From Gammaproteobacteria bacterium (lineage in GTDB: Bacteria; Pseudomonadota; Gammaproteobacteria; Natronospirales; REEB76), in the NCBI GenBank assembly GCA_018971365.1, contig JAGXAZ010000005.1, forward strand, positions 1 to 35,384: a DNA stretch of 35,384 bases, in the 5' to 3' direction. The notes under the pieces are model-generated. The model saw nothing but the letters and a program-made list of their open reading frames with translations. It ran no database searches and was not told the origin of the DNA. Shown one piece after another: positions 19,109 to 28,867 of the stretch (positions are counted from its first letter, which is position 1; every line of letters starts with the position of its first letter). The position numbers and the translations under genes were made by a program.

Positions 19109-20716
19109 TTAATTTGGCCCTGAGCAGTTCGCCGTGTACCAGTCGCTGTAGGTGAAATCGCTTTGCTCTCCCAGGCTGTCCGTACCGCGCACTCTGATCC
19201 GGAATGTTTGAGTCAATCCCACCGCAATGTTGCGGACAGTCATCCCGCCATCGTAGTAATCCTGCCAGCCCAGCGATCCGTAAGGTTGCAGGTCCATGTC
19301 ATAGCTGACGCTGCTGGTGGCCGAGGACCAGGAACCAAGGTATTTGGCGTTGGTCGGACTGCAGAACAGAAATTCCAGTGACACCAGCGGCGGGCCGAAA
19401 CCGAACACCAGCGCATTCGGCGTATTGGCGGCGACACCCGTTAAAGCCCCCAGGGTAGCGGTACCGGTCAGATAGCTGTGTGTATCCGTCGCGACGGCCT
19501 CCATCCGGACACCTACGTGCGGATTGAACTGCAAATAAATGGCCGCCTCGCCGGCCACATGGGGCGTGGCCATGGAAGTACCGTCCAACATACCAGTAGC
19601 GGTGTCGCTGGTGTCCCAATCGGACACGATGCTTTTACCGGGCGCAAAAATATTGACGCAGGCACCCTGATTGGAGAAGCTCGCCACGCTATCCGTGTTG
19701 GTGGTGGCCCCGACCACGAGCGCCACGGGCGGAGCGCTCACGATGCCGTCCGTGGTGATGTTGACATCGGCCGGTGAAACGGTGGGGGCCGGACTGAAGC
19801 GCGTATCGAGACACTGTGCCGAACCCCAGTTGCCGGCGGCAATGACCGGCACGAACCCTAAATTGATCAGTGTGCGCACTGCATCGTTCATCGCCGGACT
19901 GTGCGGCCCGCCGAAACTCATGTTCACCACTGTTGGGCCGAGATTGCGAAGACCAAGGCTATCTCCAGCAATCCGGTCCAAACCCCACAGGATGCTGTCC
20001 GTGCCATTGGCGACAGCACTGTAACCCCAGCAGCTGAATACCCGCACGTCCACCAGCGTGACGTTCTTGGCAACGCCGTAGGTGGTCCTGCCGACGGTGC
20101 CGCCCACATGCGTGGCATGACCACTTAAGGCGGTGGTTTGAGGTTGAGTCCCGGGCGGCGCCGGAGGGGGCAAAGCCGGGCAATAATCCACTCCGAACGT
20201 CGAAAAGAAATCGTACCCGGCAATCGCCCGTCCGCCGAAATCCAAGTGGCTCAACCGGATGCCGGTGTCCACCACAAAAACATACGCACTGCTGCCGTCG
20301 CCCCGATGGCGATAAGCGTTTTCCAGCGGCAGCGCACGCTGATCCATGCGGTCCAGACCCCAGTCCGGAGCATATTGAATGCCGCTGATTTGGAAGTGCT
20401 GGGCCTGCTCCACATACGCCACGCGCGGGTCACGGCTCAGGGAAAGCGCCGCAGCAGCGCCCAGCTGGGCGGAGAAGCCGTGGAAAATGTGGGTGTAAAT
20501 CGCGCCCACGGATCCGCCGTGCGTCTGAGCCAGACTTGCCCCTAGCGGCCCCACATCCGCCTCTGCGGTCAGACCGGGCTTGAACACGACGATATAGGCG
20601 CCGGGGATGGCTGCGGGACTATCGGCATTGATGACGGCTCCCGTGCCCGCAGCCAGTACGGAACCGGAAATCAATACGCCCCCGAGAAAAACGCTGAAAA
20701 TCCATTTGATGTTCAT
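19109..20716 (-). CDS. Secreted subtilisin-like serine protease (S8, proteinase K-like)
   Basis: The 535-aa precursor has a signal peptide (about 1-22, IFSVFLGGVLISGSVLAA). An I9-type inhibitor propeptide follows (about 38-108, PGAYIVVFKPG to VAYVEQ). The S8 catalytic domain runs to about residue 430 with D150 (VVDTGIRLSHLDF), H200 (SGHATHVGG, where the usual HGTH glycine is alanine), oxyanion N296 (AAGNWG) and S381 (DGTSMATPHVAG). The C-terminal 100 residues look like a fibronectin-III-like or beta-rich domain (SYDMDLQPYG, then TFRIRVRGTDSLGEQS). It carries no CTERM signal itself. The next gene downstream does. Substrate is unknown. Confidence 0.93.
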   Translation of the reverse strand: MNIKWIFSVFLGGVLISGSVLAAGTGAVINADSPAAIPGAYIVVFKPGLTAEADVGPLGASLAQTHGGSVGAIYTHIFHGFSAQLGAAAALSLSRDPRVAYVEQAQHFQISGIQYAPDWGLDRMDQRALPLENAYRHRGDGSSAYVFVVDTGIRLSHLDFGGRAIAGYDFFSTFGVDYCPALPPPAPPGTQPQTTALSGHATHVGGTVGRTTYGVAKNVTLVDVRVFSCWGYSAVANGTDSILWGLDRIAGDSLGLRNLGPTVVNMSFGGPHSPAMNDAVRTLINLGFVPVIAAGNWGSAQCLDTRFSPAPTVSPADVNITTDGIVSAPPVALVVGATTNTDSVASFSNQGACVNIFAPGKSIVSDWDTSDTATGMLDGTSMATPHVAGEAAIYLQFNPHVGVRMEAVATDTHSYLTGTATLGALTGVAANTPNALVFGFGPPLVSLEFLFCSPTNAKYLGSWSSATSSVSYDMDLQPYGSLGWQDYYDGGMTVRNIAVGLTQTFRIRVRGTDSLGEQSDFTYSDWYTANCSGPN

Positions 20717-20858
20717 GGGAAACTCCTTGTCGCCTCAGGCGACGCTCCTTTTCCACACAGCCCGCAATGTGAAGGCGGGCAACTCCATATCCTGCCACTT
20801 AAAGGTAGACCTCCCGGACAGATTGTCAAGGGATGGTCTCAGCATGAGTATTGCCGTC

Positions 20859-20930
20859 ATGCGCAGCGATCTGAATTCCGCTAACCGCATCGAAGCCGCA
20901 CGCATCGCGCGCCAGAAGGGTTGGTTGTAG
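20859..20930 (+). pseudogene. LuxR-type regulator 3'-end remnant, copy B
   Basis: An open stretch of 23 codons, MRSDLNSANRIEAARIARQK then GWL and TAG, is nearly the same as copy A at 17285-17370 but differs before the asparagine. It could be the end of a lost regulator gene or a tiny ORF. It lies between the subtilisin promoter region and the amidohydrolase. No helix-turn-helix upstream part is present. Confidence 0.4.
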
Positions 20931-20984
20931 CGTACGCGTAGCGCATACTGCGCGTCCGTGACCAATCCGCTGCCGAGGTGCGTG

Positions 20985-22850
20985 ATGCGCAAGCTGGCTG
21001 ATGTGCTTTTGTCCCTGGCCGTCGTGATCCCCGTGACTTCTGCGCTGGCCGCACCACCGCAGGCATCCAACAGCCTGTACAGCGGCATCGAGATTCCGCA
21101 ATCAAAAACACCGGTGCACGTCGGCGACTTCCCGCCCAAGCTCGAACCCGCCGATCTCGTGCTGCGCGGCGGCATCATTGAAACGCTGAACCCGACGCAG
21201 CCCCAAGTCCAGGCACTCGCGGTGCGTGACGGCAAAATCCTCGCGGTCGGCAGCGATGCCGCCATCGCCCGCTACATCGGCAAACACACTCAAGTGCTCG
21301 ATTTGCACGGCGCATTCGTGACACCGGGCTTCATCGAGGGCCACGGCCATCTTATGGCGACCGGCGAATCGTTGCTGCAGCTCAACGTCGGCAACTCACC
21401 GAACTGGGATGCCATTGTGGCCATGGTCAAGGCGGCCGTCGCGAAAGCCAAACCGGGTGAGTGGATCGTGGGCCAGGGCTGGCAGCAAACCAAGTGGAAC
21501 AAGGTGCCCGAGCCCAACGTCGGCGGCCTGCCGCTGCCCACGAGTCTGGACGCCGTATCACCCGACAATCCCGTGATTCTGCTGCACGCCAGTCGCCATG
21601 CAATTTACGCCAACGCCGCGGCCCTGAAAGCCGCCGGCATTACCGACCAGACCCCCAATCCGCCGGGCGGCACCATCGTGCGCGACGCGCAAGGCCACGC
21701 GATCGGCATGCTGAACGACACCGCGGCTGCGCTGGTGTCCGCGGCTTACGAACAACATCAAGCGTCGCTGTCGCCCGTAGAACGCGCGGCGCAGCGCGAA
21801 CAGGTGTTGCAGCTTGCGATCCACAACGAAATCCGCAAGGGCATCACCACCTTCGTAGACATGGGCGAAGATTTCCAGACCGTGGACTGGCTCAAGCAGC
21901 AAGCCACCAAGGGCATTGCGCTGCGGCTTTACGTGAACATCGCGGGCGAGTCCGTGGCCGCGCTCAACGCGCATCTCGCGCAATACCGCACCATCGGCTA
22001 CGCCGACAACCATTTCACCGTGCGCGGCGTGGGCGAAATCCTGTCCGACGGCGCGCTTGGCACGCGCAGTGCCTGGATGCTCAAGCCCTACAGCGACGCG
22101 CCGGACATCAGCGGCAAGAACGTCACATCCATGCACGAAATCGTACAGATCGCCGAAATCGCCGCGCGCGACGGCTTCCAGCTCTCAGTGCATGCCATCG
22201 GCGACCGCGCCAACCATGAAGTGCTGGACGTGTACCAGAAGATTTTCAGCGAGGATCCCGCGGCGCATGCATTGCGCTGGCGCATCGAGCACGCGCAACA
22301 CCTGAGCTCCGCCGACATCCCGCGCTTTGCCGAACTCGGCGTGATCGCCTCCATGCAATCCATCCATGCCTGCTCGGACGCGCCCATGGTGGTGGCGCGC
22401 ATCGGCGAGCAGCGTGCGCGCCAGGGCGCCTACGTGTGGCACGCGCTGATCGAGTCCGGCGCCATGGTGCTCGACGGCACCGACACGCCGGTCGAGGACA
22501 CCAACCCGATCCCGAATTTCTACTGCGGCGTCACGCGCAGTTATGCGCCCGGCAAATATTTCTTCCTCGCGCAGGTCAAGACGCGCATGCAGGAACTGCG
22601 CTCCTACACCTGGAACAACGCCTACGCGATTTTTGAGGACCGGGAGCTCGGCTCGCTCGCGCCCGGCAAGCTCGCCGACATGGACGTGTTCTCCGGCAAC
22701 CTGCTGACGCTGCCCGCGCACGACATCCTGCGCACGCGCGTGCTCTACACCATCGTCGGCGGCAAGATCGTGTACCAGCGGCCGGGTGCGGAAAACTGGC
22801 GCCGCGGCCAGTTATTCGAAGCCATGCCGGAGTTCAACCACGTGCAGTAA
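20985..22850 (+). CDS. Secreted amidohydrolase family 3 protein (YtcJ-like)
   Basis: The 621-aa protein has a signal peptide (MRKLADVLLSLAVVIPVTSA, cleaved near LAA-PP). A metal-dependent amidohydrolase fold follows: the composite N-terminal domain (ADLVLRGGIIETLNP), the HxH metal motif in GFIEGHGHLM, further candidate ligands in LSVHAIGDRANHEVLD and RIEHAQHLS, a late DGTDTPVEDTNPI, and the closing GSLAPGKLADMDVFSGN. Related YtcJ-type enzymes act on amides or formamides, but the substrate here is unknown. The ATG at 20985 has GAGG six bases upstream; a GTG nine codons earlier is less likely because it displaces the signal peptide. It converges on pyk. Confidence 0.88.
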   Translation: MRKLADVLLSLAVVIPVTSALAAPPQASNSLYSGIEIPQSKTPVHVGDFPPKLEPADLVLRGGIIETLNPTQPQVQALAVRDGKILAVGSDAAIARYIGKHTQVLDLHGAFVTPGFIEGHGHLMATGESLLQLNVGNSPNWDAIVAMVKAAVAKAKPGEWIVGQGWQQTKWNKVPEPNVGGLPLPTSLDAVSPDNPVILLHASRHAIYANAAALKAAGITDQTPNPPGGTIVRDAQGHAIGMLNDTAAALVSAAYEQHQASLSPVERAAQREQVLQLAIHNEIRKGITTFVDMGEDFQTVDWLKQQATKGIALRLYVNIAGESVAALNAHLAQYRTIGYADNHFTVRGVGEILSDGALGTRSAWMLKPYSDAPDISGKNVTSMHEIVQIAEIAARDGFQLSVHAIGDRANHEVLDVYQKIFSEDPAAHALRWRIEHAQHLSSADIPRFAELGVIASMQSIHACSDAPMVVARIGEQRARQGAYVWHALIESGAMVLDGTDTPVEDTNPIPNFYCGVTRSYAPGKYFFLAQVKTRMQELRSYTWNNAYAIFEDRELGSLAPGKLADMDVFSGNLLTLPAHDILRTRVLYTIVGGKIVYQRPGAENWRRGQLFEAMPEFNHVQ

Positions 22851-22852
22851 GC

Positions 22853-22876
22853 GCATGCGCGCGGCATTCCGCATGC
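22853..22876. terminator. Hairpin between convergent amidohydrolase and pyk genes
   Basis: GCATGCG at 22853-22859 pairs with CGCATGC at 22870-22876 across a 10-base loop, within the 32 bases between two convergent stop codons. There is no T tract, so it may be a rho-independent-like or purely structural hairpin. Confidence 0.3.
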
Positions 22877-22882
22877 ACGGAT

Positions 22883-24310
22883 TCATGCGCCCACGCGCAG
22901 AATCTTGAAGCTGTTGGTGCCGCCGGTGACGCCGGTGAGTTCACCCTTGGTGCAGATCACGTAATCGCCGTTCTGCACGAGATCGCGTTTTCGCAGCTCG
23001 CCCACTGCGCTTTGCAGCACGCGATCGGCGTTCTCATGCAGCACGTCGAAATTCACCGGGTACACGCCGCGGTACAGAGTCACGCGCCGGCGCGTGACCT
23101 CATGGCGGGTCATGGCGTAGATCGGAATGCCGGACCTGATGCGCGACATCCACAACGGCGTCGAACCGGACTCGGTGAGCGCGATGATGGCCTTTACGTC
23201 CATGTGGTTGGCGGTGTACATCACCGCCATCGCAATGGCTTCGTCCACGCGCTCTATATGCTGTTCCTGGCGGCGCGCGGAACGCAGGGTCACCCGTTGG
23301 CGCTCGGCACCTACGCATACGCGCGCCATGGCCTCGACGGTTTTGACCGGGAATTTCCCGGCCGCGGTCTCCGCCGACAGCATCACCGCATCCGTGCCGT
23401 CCATGACTGCATTCGCCACGTCCAGCACCTCGGCGCGCGTCGGCACCGGGCTATGGATCATGGATTCCATCATCTGCGTGGCGGTGATCACCACGCGCTG
23501 CAGTTCGCGCGCGCGGTGGATGATGAGCTTCTGGATGCCGGGCAATTCGGCATCGCCTATCTCCACGGCGAGATCGCCGCGCGCAATCATCACCGCGTCG
23601 CTGGCTTTGATGATGTCGTCCAGATTCTGGATGGCCTCGGCGCGCTCGATCTTGGCGACGATACCGGCACGGCTGCCGGCCGCGCGCAGCAGACTGCGCG
23701 CCCGCTCGATGTCGGCCGCGTCGCGCGGAAACGACACCGCAAGATAATCCACGTCCAGTTGCGCCGCGAATTTGACGTCGCGCAAATCCTTTTGGGTCAA
23801 CGCTTCCGCCGACAGTCCGCCGCCCTGGCGGTTGATGCCCTTGTGGTCGGAAAGCTCCCCGCCGTTCTCCACACGGCACAGGATGCGCGCGCCCTTGACG
23901 CTGTCCACCCGCAGGCTGATTTCGCCGTCGCCCAGCACCAGCACATCGCCGGATTTCACGTCCTGGGGCAGGGTCTTGTATGTCAGACCGACAGTTTGGG
24001 AAGAGCCGGCGTTGTCCGGCAGTTCCGCGTCCAGCGTGAAGGCCTGCCCGTCCTTGAGCGTGACATTGCCGGTGCGGAATTTCTCGATGCGGATCTTGGG
24101 GCCCTGCAAATCGCCGAGCACGCCCACGTCCTTGCCGACGCGGGCTGAGATGTCACGCAGTTGCTGCACACGGCGCTGGTGGTCGCCCGCTTCGCCGTGG
24201 GAGAAATTCAACCGCACCACGTCCACGCCGGCACGCACGATGGCCTCCATCGCCTCCGGCTTGTCGGTCGCGGGCCCAAGGGTGGCGACAATTTTTGTTC
24301 TGCGCAGCAT
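22883..24310 (-). CDS. pyk: Pyruvate kinase
   Basis: Pyruvate kinase makes pyruvate and ATP from phosphoenolpyruvate. The 475-aa product has the N-terminal MLRRTKIVATLGPAT, the substrate-loop VVRLNFSHGEAGDHQ, the B domain (about 70-165), the active-site lysine motif GIVAKIERAEAIQNL, IARGDLAVEIG, and the ATQMMESMIHSPVPTRAEVLDVANAVMDGTD-type segment, then a C-terminal regulatory domain ending in GGTNSFKILRVGA. Length and motifs are complete. It follows pgk on the same strand after about 90 bases that hold a GTGAGG repeat. Whether it is the PykA or PykF type cannot be judged here. Confidence 0.97.
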   Translation of the reverse strand: MLRRTKIVATLGPATDKPEAMEAIVRAGVDVVRLNFSHGEAGDHQRRVQQLRDISARVGKDVGVLGDLQGPKIRIEKFRTGNVTLKDGQAFTLDAELPDNAGSSQTVGLTYKTLPQDVKSGDVLVLGDGEISLRVDSVKGARILCRVENGGELSDHKGINRQGGGLSAEALTQKDLRDVKFAAQLDVDYLAVSFPRDAADIERARSLLRAAGSRAGIVAKIERAEAIQNLDDIIKASDAVMIARGDLAVEIGDAELPGIQKLIIHRARELQRVVITATQMMESMIHSPVPTRAEVLDVANAVMDGTDAVMLSAETAAGKFPVKTVEAMARVCVGAERQRVTLRSARRQEQHIERVDEAIAMAVMYTANHMDVKAIIALTESGSTPLWMSRIRSGIPIYAMTRHEVTRRRVTLYRGVYPVNFDVLHENADRVLQSAVGELRKRDLVQNGDYVICTKGELTGVTGGTNSFKILRVGA

Positions 24311-24340
24311 GGCCTAATTATGCGCCTGCAAGTTCAAGAA

Positions 24341-24428
24341 AGTGAGGGGTGAGGCGTGAGGTGTAAAAACAAAGAGAGGAAAACGTTGCAAGTCTTGACT
24401 CCTCACTCCTCACTCCTCACTCCCTCAC
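24341..24428. repeat. GTGAGG-type inverted repeat element, copy 2
   Basis: The left arm at 24341-24363 holds three GTGAGG units and the right arm at 24401-24428 holds four CCTCAC units spaced by CT or C. The arms can form a stem of roughly 20 bases around an A-rich loop. The right arm reads into the end of pgk: it supplies the TGA stop (24403-24405) and the last codons (CEGVRSEE). The spacer shares TCTTGAC with copy 1. The hairpin could weaken transcription from pgk into pyk. Confidence 0.7.
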
Positions 24429-25599
24429 ATCTTTCTTCCAGCATCGCCACCGCCGGCAGCTCCCGGCCTTCGAGAAATTCGAGGAACGCGCCGCCGCCGG
24501 TGGATATATAAGAAATGCGATCGGCCACGCCGTACTTGTCGAGCGCCGCAAGCGTGTCGCCACCGCCGGCGATGGAGAACGCCTGGCTTTCGGCCACCGC
24601 CTCCGCCACCGCACGCGTGCCCTCGCCGAACTGATCGAATTCGAAGACGCCCACGGGACCGTTCCACACGATGGTGCCCGCCTGTTTCAGAAGCTGCGCA
24701 TACAGCTCCGCGGTATCCGGGCCGATGTCGAGGATCATCTCGTCCGCGCCCACCTCGCCCACTTTGCGCACATCGGCCTCGGCGCTGGCGGCAAGCTCGC
24801 GCGCCACCACCACGTCCACGGGCAGCGGGATGTTCCCCTTGCGTGCGCGCGCCGTCTCCATGAGGCGCAGCGCTTCGGGAATTAAATCCGGTTCGTGCAG
24901 CGATTTGCCGACCTTGTATCCCGCCGCTGCAATGAAGGTATTGGCGATGCCGCCGCCCACGACCAGTTGATCCACCACTTTGATCAGCGCATCCAGCACC
25001 GTGAGTTTGGTGGACACCTTGGAGCCGGCCACGATTGCCACCAGCGGCCGTGCGGGATTCCGCAGCGCGCGCGCCAGGGCTTCCAGCTCGCCGGCCAGCA
25101 ACGGTCCCGCGCAGGCGATGGGCGCGTATTTGGCCACCCCGTGCGTGGACGCTTCGGCGCGGTGCGCGGTGCCGAAGGCGTCCATCACATAGATGTCGCA
25201 GAGCGCCGCCATCTTGCGCGCCAGAGTCTCGTCATCTTTTTTCTCGCCCTTGAGAAACCGCACGTTTTCGCACAGCACCGCAGCACCGGGCGCCGCCTCG
25301 ACGCCGTTGATCCAGTCCCTGGCCAGCGGCACGTTCACGCCCAGCAATTCCGTCAGGCGAGTGGCCACCGGCGCAAGCGACAGGCCCACGTCATAGCCGC
25401 CTTCCTTCGGGCGCCCGAGGTGCGACACCAGCAGGACGCGCGCGCCGGCCTTGAGTGCCTGCCGGATCGTCGGCAGCGCGGCACGGATGCGTGCGTCGCT
25501 GGTGATCCGGCCGTCCGCGTCCAGTGGCACGTTGAAATCCTCGCGCATCAACACGCGCTTGCCGCGCAGATCGAGATCAGTCATTTTGATAATGGGCAT
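24403..25599 (-). CDS. pgk: Phosphoglycerate kinase
   Basis: Pgk converts 1,3-bisphosphoglycerate plus ADP to 3-phosphoglycerate and ATP. The 398-aa product shows [21 protein letters not shown], the SHLGRPK motif, [22 protein letters not shown], and nucleotide-binding [18 protein letters not shown] and [13 protein letters not shown]. The ATG at 25599 gives the family start [14 protein letters not shown]; five upstream codons in frame are less likely. The last eight residues are encoded by the GTGAGG repeat and are not family-conserved. Upstream lies gap, separated by a REP doublet. Confidence 0.97.
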   Translation of the reverse strand: MPIIKMTDLDLRGKRVLMREDFNVPLDADGRITSDARIRAALPTIRQALKAGARVLLVSHLGRPKEGGYDVGLSLAPVATRLTELLGVNVPLARDWINGVEAAPGAAVLCENVRFLKGEKKDDETLARKMAALCDIYVMDAFGTAHRAEASTHGVAKYAPIACAGPLLAGELEALARALRNPARPLVAIVAGSKVSTKLTVLDALIKVVDQLVVGGGIANTFIAAAGYKVGKSLHEPDLIPEALRLMETARARKGNIPLPVDVVVARELAASAEADVRKVGEVGADEMILDIGPDTAELYAQLLKQAGTIVWNGPVGVFEFDQFGEGTRAVAEAVAESQAFSIAGGGDTLAALDKYGVADRISYISTGGGAFLEFLEGRELPAVAMLEERCEGVRSEE

Positions 25600-25638
25600 G
25601 CAACACCGCCTCATGCCGGCCGACGCGGGACCATTCTA

Positions 25639-25707
25639 TTGTGGGAGCGACGGTCCCCGTCGCGATTCTAGTTGGGAAGATCGCGGCAAGAATGCTGCTC
25701 CCACAAT
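25639..25707. repeat. REP/BIME-like doublet, copy 1
   Basis: Two inverted REP-type units face each other: TTGTGGGAGCGACGG on the left and its counterpart ending GCTGCTCCCACAAT on the right, each with an internal short hairpin (GCGACGG/CCGTCGC in the left unit). This GTGGGAGCG family is common in intergenic DNA of Pseudomonas and relatives. It occupies most of the 112-base gap-pgk gap and may stabilise or end the gap transcript. A second copy is at 35265-35329. Confidence 0.75.
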
Positions 25708-25711
25708 CAAT

Positions 25712-26719
25712 CTACTTGGCGTTCCCGAACGCCAGCGCCACATCCAGCATGCGGTTGCTGAATCCCCACTCGTTGTCGTACCAACCGCAGACCTTCACCA
25801 GCCGGCCCATGGCCCTGGTCATCCAGGCGTCATAGGTGCAGGACGCCGGATTGTGATTGAAGTCGGCCGATACCAGCGGCTTGTCGTTGTAATCCAGCAC
25901 GCCTTTCAAGGCACCGGTGCTGGCCTTGCGCATGATGCCGTCAATCTCGTCCTTGCTGGTGTCGCGCTTGGCCAGAATCGTAAGGTCCACGATCGAGACG
26001 TTGATGGTCGGCACCCGGATCGCGAAGCCGTCAAGTTTGCCGGCGAGTTCCGGCAGCACCAGGCCGATGGCGGACGCCGCGCCGGTCTTGGTGGGAATCA
26101 TGGACTGCGTCGCGGAGCGCGCGCGCCGCAGGTCCTTGTGATACACGTCGGTCAGCACCTGGTCGTTGGTGTAGCTGTGCACGGTGTTCATGAGACCGCC
26201 GACGATGCCGACACTCTCGTTCAGCACCTTGGCGAGCGGCGCGAGGCAGTTGGTGGTGCACGAGGCATTTGAGATCACGGTGTGCGACGCTTTCAGAATA
26301 TCGTGATTCACGCCGTACACCACGGTCGCGTCCACGCCTTCGGCCGGGGCGGAAATCAGCACCTTTTTCGCACCTCCCTGGAGGTGAGCCGCGGCCTTGG
26401 CCTTGCTCGCGAACAGTCCGGTGGACTCGATCACGAGTTCCGCGCCGGCACTCGCCCAGGGAATCTTCGCCGGATCACGTTCCGCGAACACGCGGATCCG
26501 GTCGCCGTTTACAACGATGGCATCACCCTCCACGGTCACGGTTCCGGGGAATTTTCCGTGCGCGGTGTCGTACTGGGTCAGGTGCGCGTTGGTGGCGGCG
26601 TCGCCGAGATCGTTGATGGCGACGATGTTCAAATCGCGCCGGTGCGGCCCCTCGTAAAGCGCACGCAGAATGTTGCGGCCGATGCGGCCGTAACCGTTGA
26701 TGCCAACCTTGATGGCCAT
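25712..26719 (-). CDS. gap: Glyceraldehyde-3-phosphate dehydrogenase
   Basis: The 335-aa enzyme oxidises glyceraldehyde-3-phosphate to 1,3-bisphosphoglycerate with NAD(P). Motifs are the Rossmann [16 protein letters not shown] at 7-22, [19 protein letters not shown], the catalytic [15 protein letters not shown] with C154, and the C-terminal [16 protein letters not shown]. The ATG at 26719 has GAGGAG seven bases upstream; a TTG two codons before is in frame but less likely. It follows tkt by 45 bases on the same strand. Confidence 0.97.
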   Translation of the reverse strand: MAIKVGINGYGRIGRNILRALYEGPHRRDLNIVAINDLGDAATNAHLTQYDTAHGKFPGTVTVEGDAIVVNGDRIRVFAERDPAKIPWASAGAELVIESTGLFASKAKAAAHLQGGAKKVLISAPAEGVDATVVYGVNHDILKASHTVISNASCTTNCLAPLAKVLNESVGIVGGLMNTVHSYTNDQVLTDVYHKDLRRARSATQSMIPTKTGAASAIGLVLPELAGKLDGFAIRVPTINVSIVDLTILAKRDTSKDEIDGIMRKASTGALKGVLDYNDKPLVSADFNHNPASCTYDAWMTRAMGRLVKVCGWYDNEWGFSNRMLDVALAFGNAK

Positions 26720-26764
26720 GTCCAAGCTCCTCGATTAAGCGTTTCGAAACGAAACCGTGACCGG

Positions 26765-28765
26765 CTATTTTTTGCTCGCCGCTTTCACGTTCGCAACGAC
26801 GTTGTCCACGGTAAAGCCGAATTCCTTGAATACCTCTTCGCCCGGTGCCGAAGCGCCGTAATGGTCAATGCCGACGACGCGGCCACGGTCGCCGACGTAG
26901 CGCGGCCAGAAACCGGTGACCCCGGCTTCCACCGCCACGCGCGCGGTGACCGCTTTCGGCAACACGTACTCGTGCCAGTCGCGGTCCTGGGCGTCGAACA
27001 CGCTGGTGCAGGGCATCGACACCACGCGCACCCGGAGTTTCTGTTTGGTCAGTTCCCTGGCCGCGCCTACGGCCAGGCCCACTTCCGAGCCCGTGGCGAT
27101 GATGATGGCATCCGGCACGCCGTCGGTGTCCACCAATATATAAGCGCCGCGGCGGATGTCCCGCACCTGCGCCGTGCTGCGCGCCTGGTGCGGCAGGTTC
27201 TGGCGCGATAGAGCGAGCGCGGTGGGTCCGTGGCGGCGCTCGATCGCAGCCTGCCACGCCACGGCGGTTTCCACGTCGTCGCAAGGGCGCCAGAGCTCCA
27301 TGCCCGGCATCAAGCGCAGACTTGCGAGGTGCTCGATGGGCTGGTGCGTGGGGCCGTCGCCGCCAAGACCGATGGAATCGTGGGTATATATAAGAATGCT
27401 GCCCGCGCCCATGAACGAAGCCAGGCGCACGGCGTTGCGGGCGTAATCGGAAAACGTCAGGAACGTGCCGCCATAGGGGATCAGCCCGCCATGCAGCGCC
27501 ATCGCATTGAGGATCGTGGTCATGGAGAACTCGCGTACGCCGAAGTGCAGGTAGTTGCCGTCGAAATTGTCGCGGCTGAGGACGCGCGAACCTTTCCAGA
27601 AGGTGTCGTTGGATTCGGTGAGATCCGCCGAGCCGCCGACCAGCTCGGGCAGCAACGGTCCGAAGGCGTTGAGCGCCTGTTGCGACGCCTTGCGCGTGGC
27701 GATGTCGGTGCCCTTGTTCGCAATGCCGATGACCACCTGTTCGGCCTGCTTGGCCCAGTTGTCCGGCAGGCGTCCCGATGCGCGGCGCTCGAACTCGGTT
27801 GCCAGGTCCGGATACGACTTGCGGTATTCCGCGAACAGCTTGTTCCAGTTGTCCTCGAAAGCCCGGCCGCGCGCCTTCGCGTCCCACGCGGCGTAATATT
27901 CTTTTGGAATCTCGAACGGCGGATATTTCCAGCCGAGCGCGACACGCGCCGCCGCGACTTCCTCGGCGCCCAGCGCCGAACCATGAGAGGCCGCAGTGCC
28001 CTGCTTGTGCGGCGCGCCGTACCCGATGATGGTCTTGCAGCAGATGATCGAGGGGCGGTCGGTGACCGCGCGCGCTTCTTCGATCGCGCGCTTGACCGCC
28101 GCGCCGTCCATGCCGTCCACGTTGCGCACCGCGTGCCAGCCGTAGGCTTCAAAGCGCTTGGGCACGTCGTCGGTGAACCAGCCCTTCACGTGCCCGTCAA
28201 TGGAAATGCCGTTGTCGTCGTAAAACGCAATCAGCTTGCCCAAGCCCAGCGTTCCGGCAAGCGAGCAGGCGCCGTGCGAGATTTCCTCCATCAGGCAGCC
28301 GTCGCCGCAGAACACGTAGGTGTAATGGTCCACGATCTTGAAGCCGGGGCGGTTGAACTGCGCACCGAGCAGGCGCTCCGCGAGCGCGAAGCCGACGGCA
28401 TTGCCCACACCCTGCCCAAGCGGGCCCGTGGTGGTCTCGACGCCGGGTGTGACGCCGTACTCGGGATGGCCGGGGGTTTTGGAGTGCAGTTGCCGCAGGC
28501 GCTTGATTTCCTCCATCGGCAGGTCGTAGCCCGAGAGATGCAGCGCCGCGTACTGCAGCATGCAGCCGTGGCCGTTCGAGAGCAGGAAACGGTCGCGATC
28601 CGGCCAGTGGGGATTGGCGGGATTGTGCTTGAGGTAATCGTTCCACAGGACTTCGGCGATGTCGGCCATGCCCATGGGCATTCCCGGATGGCCGGACTTG
28701 GCGCGCTCCACCGCATCCATGGCAAGCGCGCGAATGCAATTGGCAAGTTCGCGTCGGGACGGCAT
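26765..28765 (-). CDS. tkt: Transketolase
   Basis: Transketolase moves two-carbon units between sugar phosphates, joining glycolysis and the pentose phosphate pathway. The 666-aa product is full length: the N-terminal [28 protein letters not shown]-type start with catalytic-site histidines, the thiamine-diphosphate motif [20 protein letters not shown], the pyrimidine-domain segment with [23 protein letters not shown], and a complete C-terminal domain. The ATG at 28765 has AAGGAG upstream. It is the first gene of the tkt-gap-pgk-pyk run and is divergent from a thioesterase gene. The Calvin-cycle genes that sometimes accompany it are not in this window. Confidence 0.97.
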   Translation of the reverse strand: MPSRRELANCIRALAMDAVERAKSGHPGMPMGMADIAEVLWNDYLKHNPANPHWPDRDRFLLSNGHGCMLQYAALHLSGYDLPMEEIKRLRQLHSKTPGHPEYGVTPGVETTTGPLGQGVGNAVGFALAERLLGAQFNRPGFKIVDHYTYVFCGDGCLMEEISHGACSLAGTLGLGKLIAFYDDNGISIDGHVKGWFTDDVPKRFEAYGWHAVRNVDGMDGAAVKRAIEEARAVTDRPSIICCKTIIGYGAPHKQGTAASHGSALGAEEVAAARVALGWKYPPFEIPKEYYAAWDAKARGRAFEDNWNKLFAEYRKSYPDLATEFERRASGRLPDNWAKQAEQVVIGIANKGTDIATRKASQQALNAFGPLLPELVGGSADLTESNDTFWKGSRVLSRDNFDGNYLHFGVREFSMTTILNAMALHGGLIPYGGTFLTFSDYARNAVRLASFMGAGSILIYTHDSIGLGGDGPTHQPIEHLASLRLMPGMELWRPCDDVETAVAWQAAIERRHGPTALALSRQNLPHQARSTAQVRDIRRGAYILVDTDGVPDAIIIATGSEVGLAVGAARELTKQKLRVRVVSMPCTSVFDAQDRDWHEYVLPKAVTARVAVEAGVTGFWPRYVGDRGRVVGIDHYGASAPGEEVFKEFGFTVDNVVANVKAASKK

Positions 28766-28867
28766 GACAACTCCTTGCAGACAGGGTGTGTATTTTCGCG
28801 CACGTCGCACTCAGGTACAACTCGACCGCGTAAAATGTCGTCACTTCTAAAGTGAGGCGATCTTGCC

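Noticed and set aside
24401-24428. CRISPR-like short tandem CCTCACT units
   Set aside because: Units are 7-8 bases with no spacers and no cas genes; this is a short inverted/tandem repeat.
27230-28855. Long open frame (541 codons) on the plus strand opposite tkt
   Set aside because: The opposite strand encodes a complete transketolase; the composition is that of an antisense shadow.
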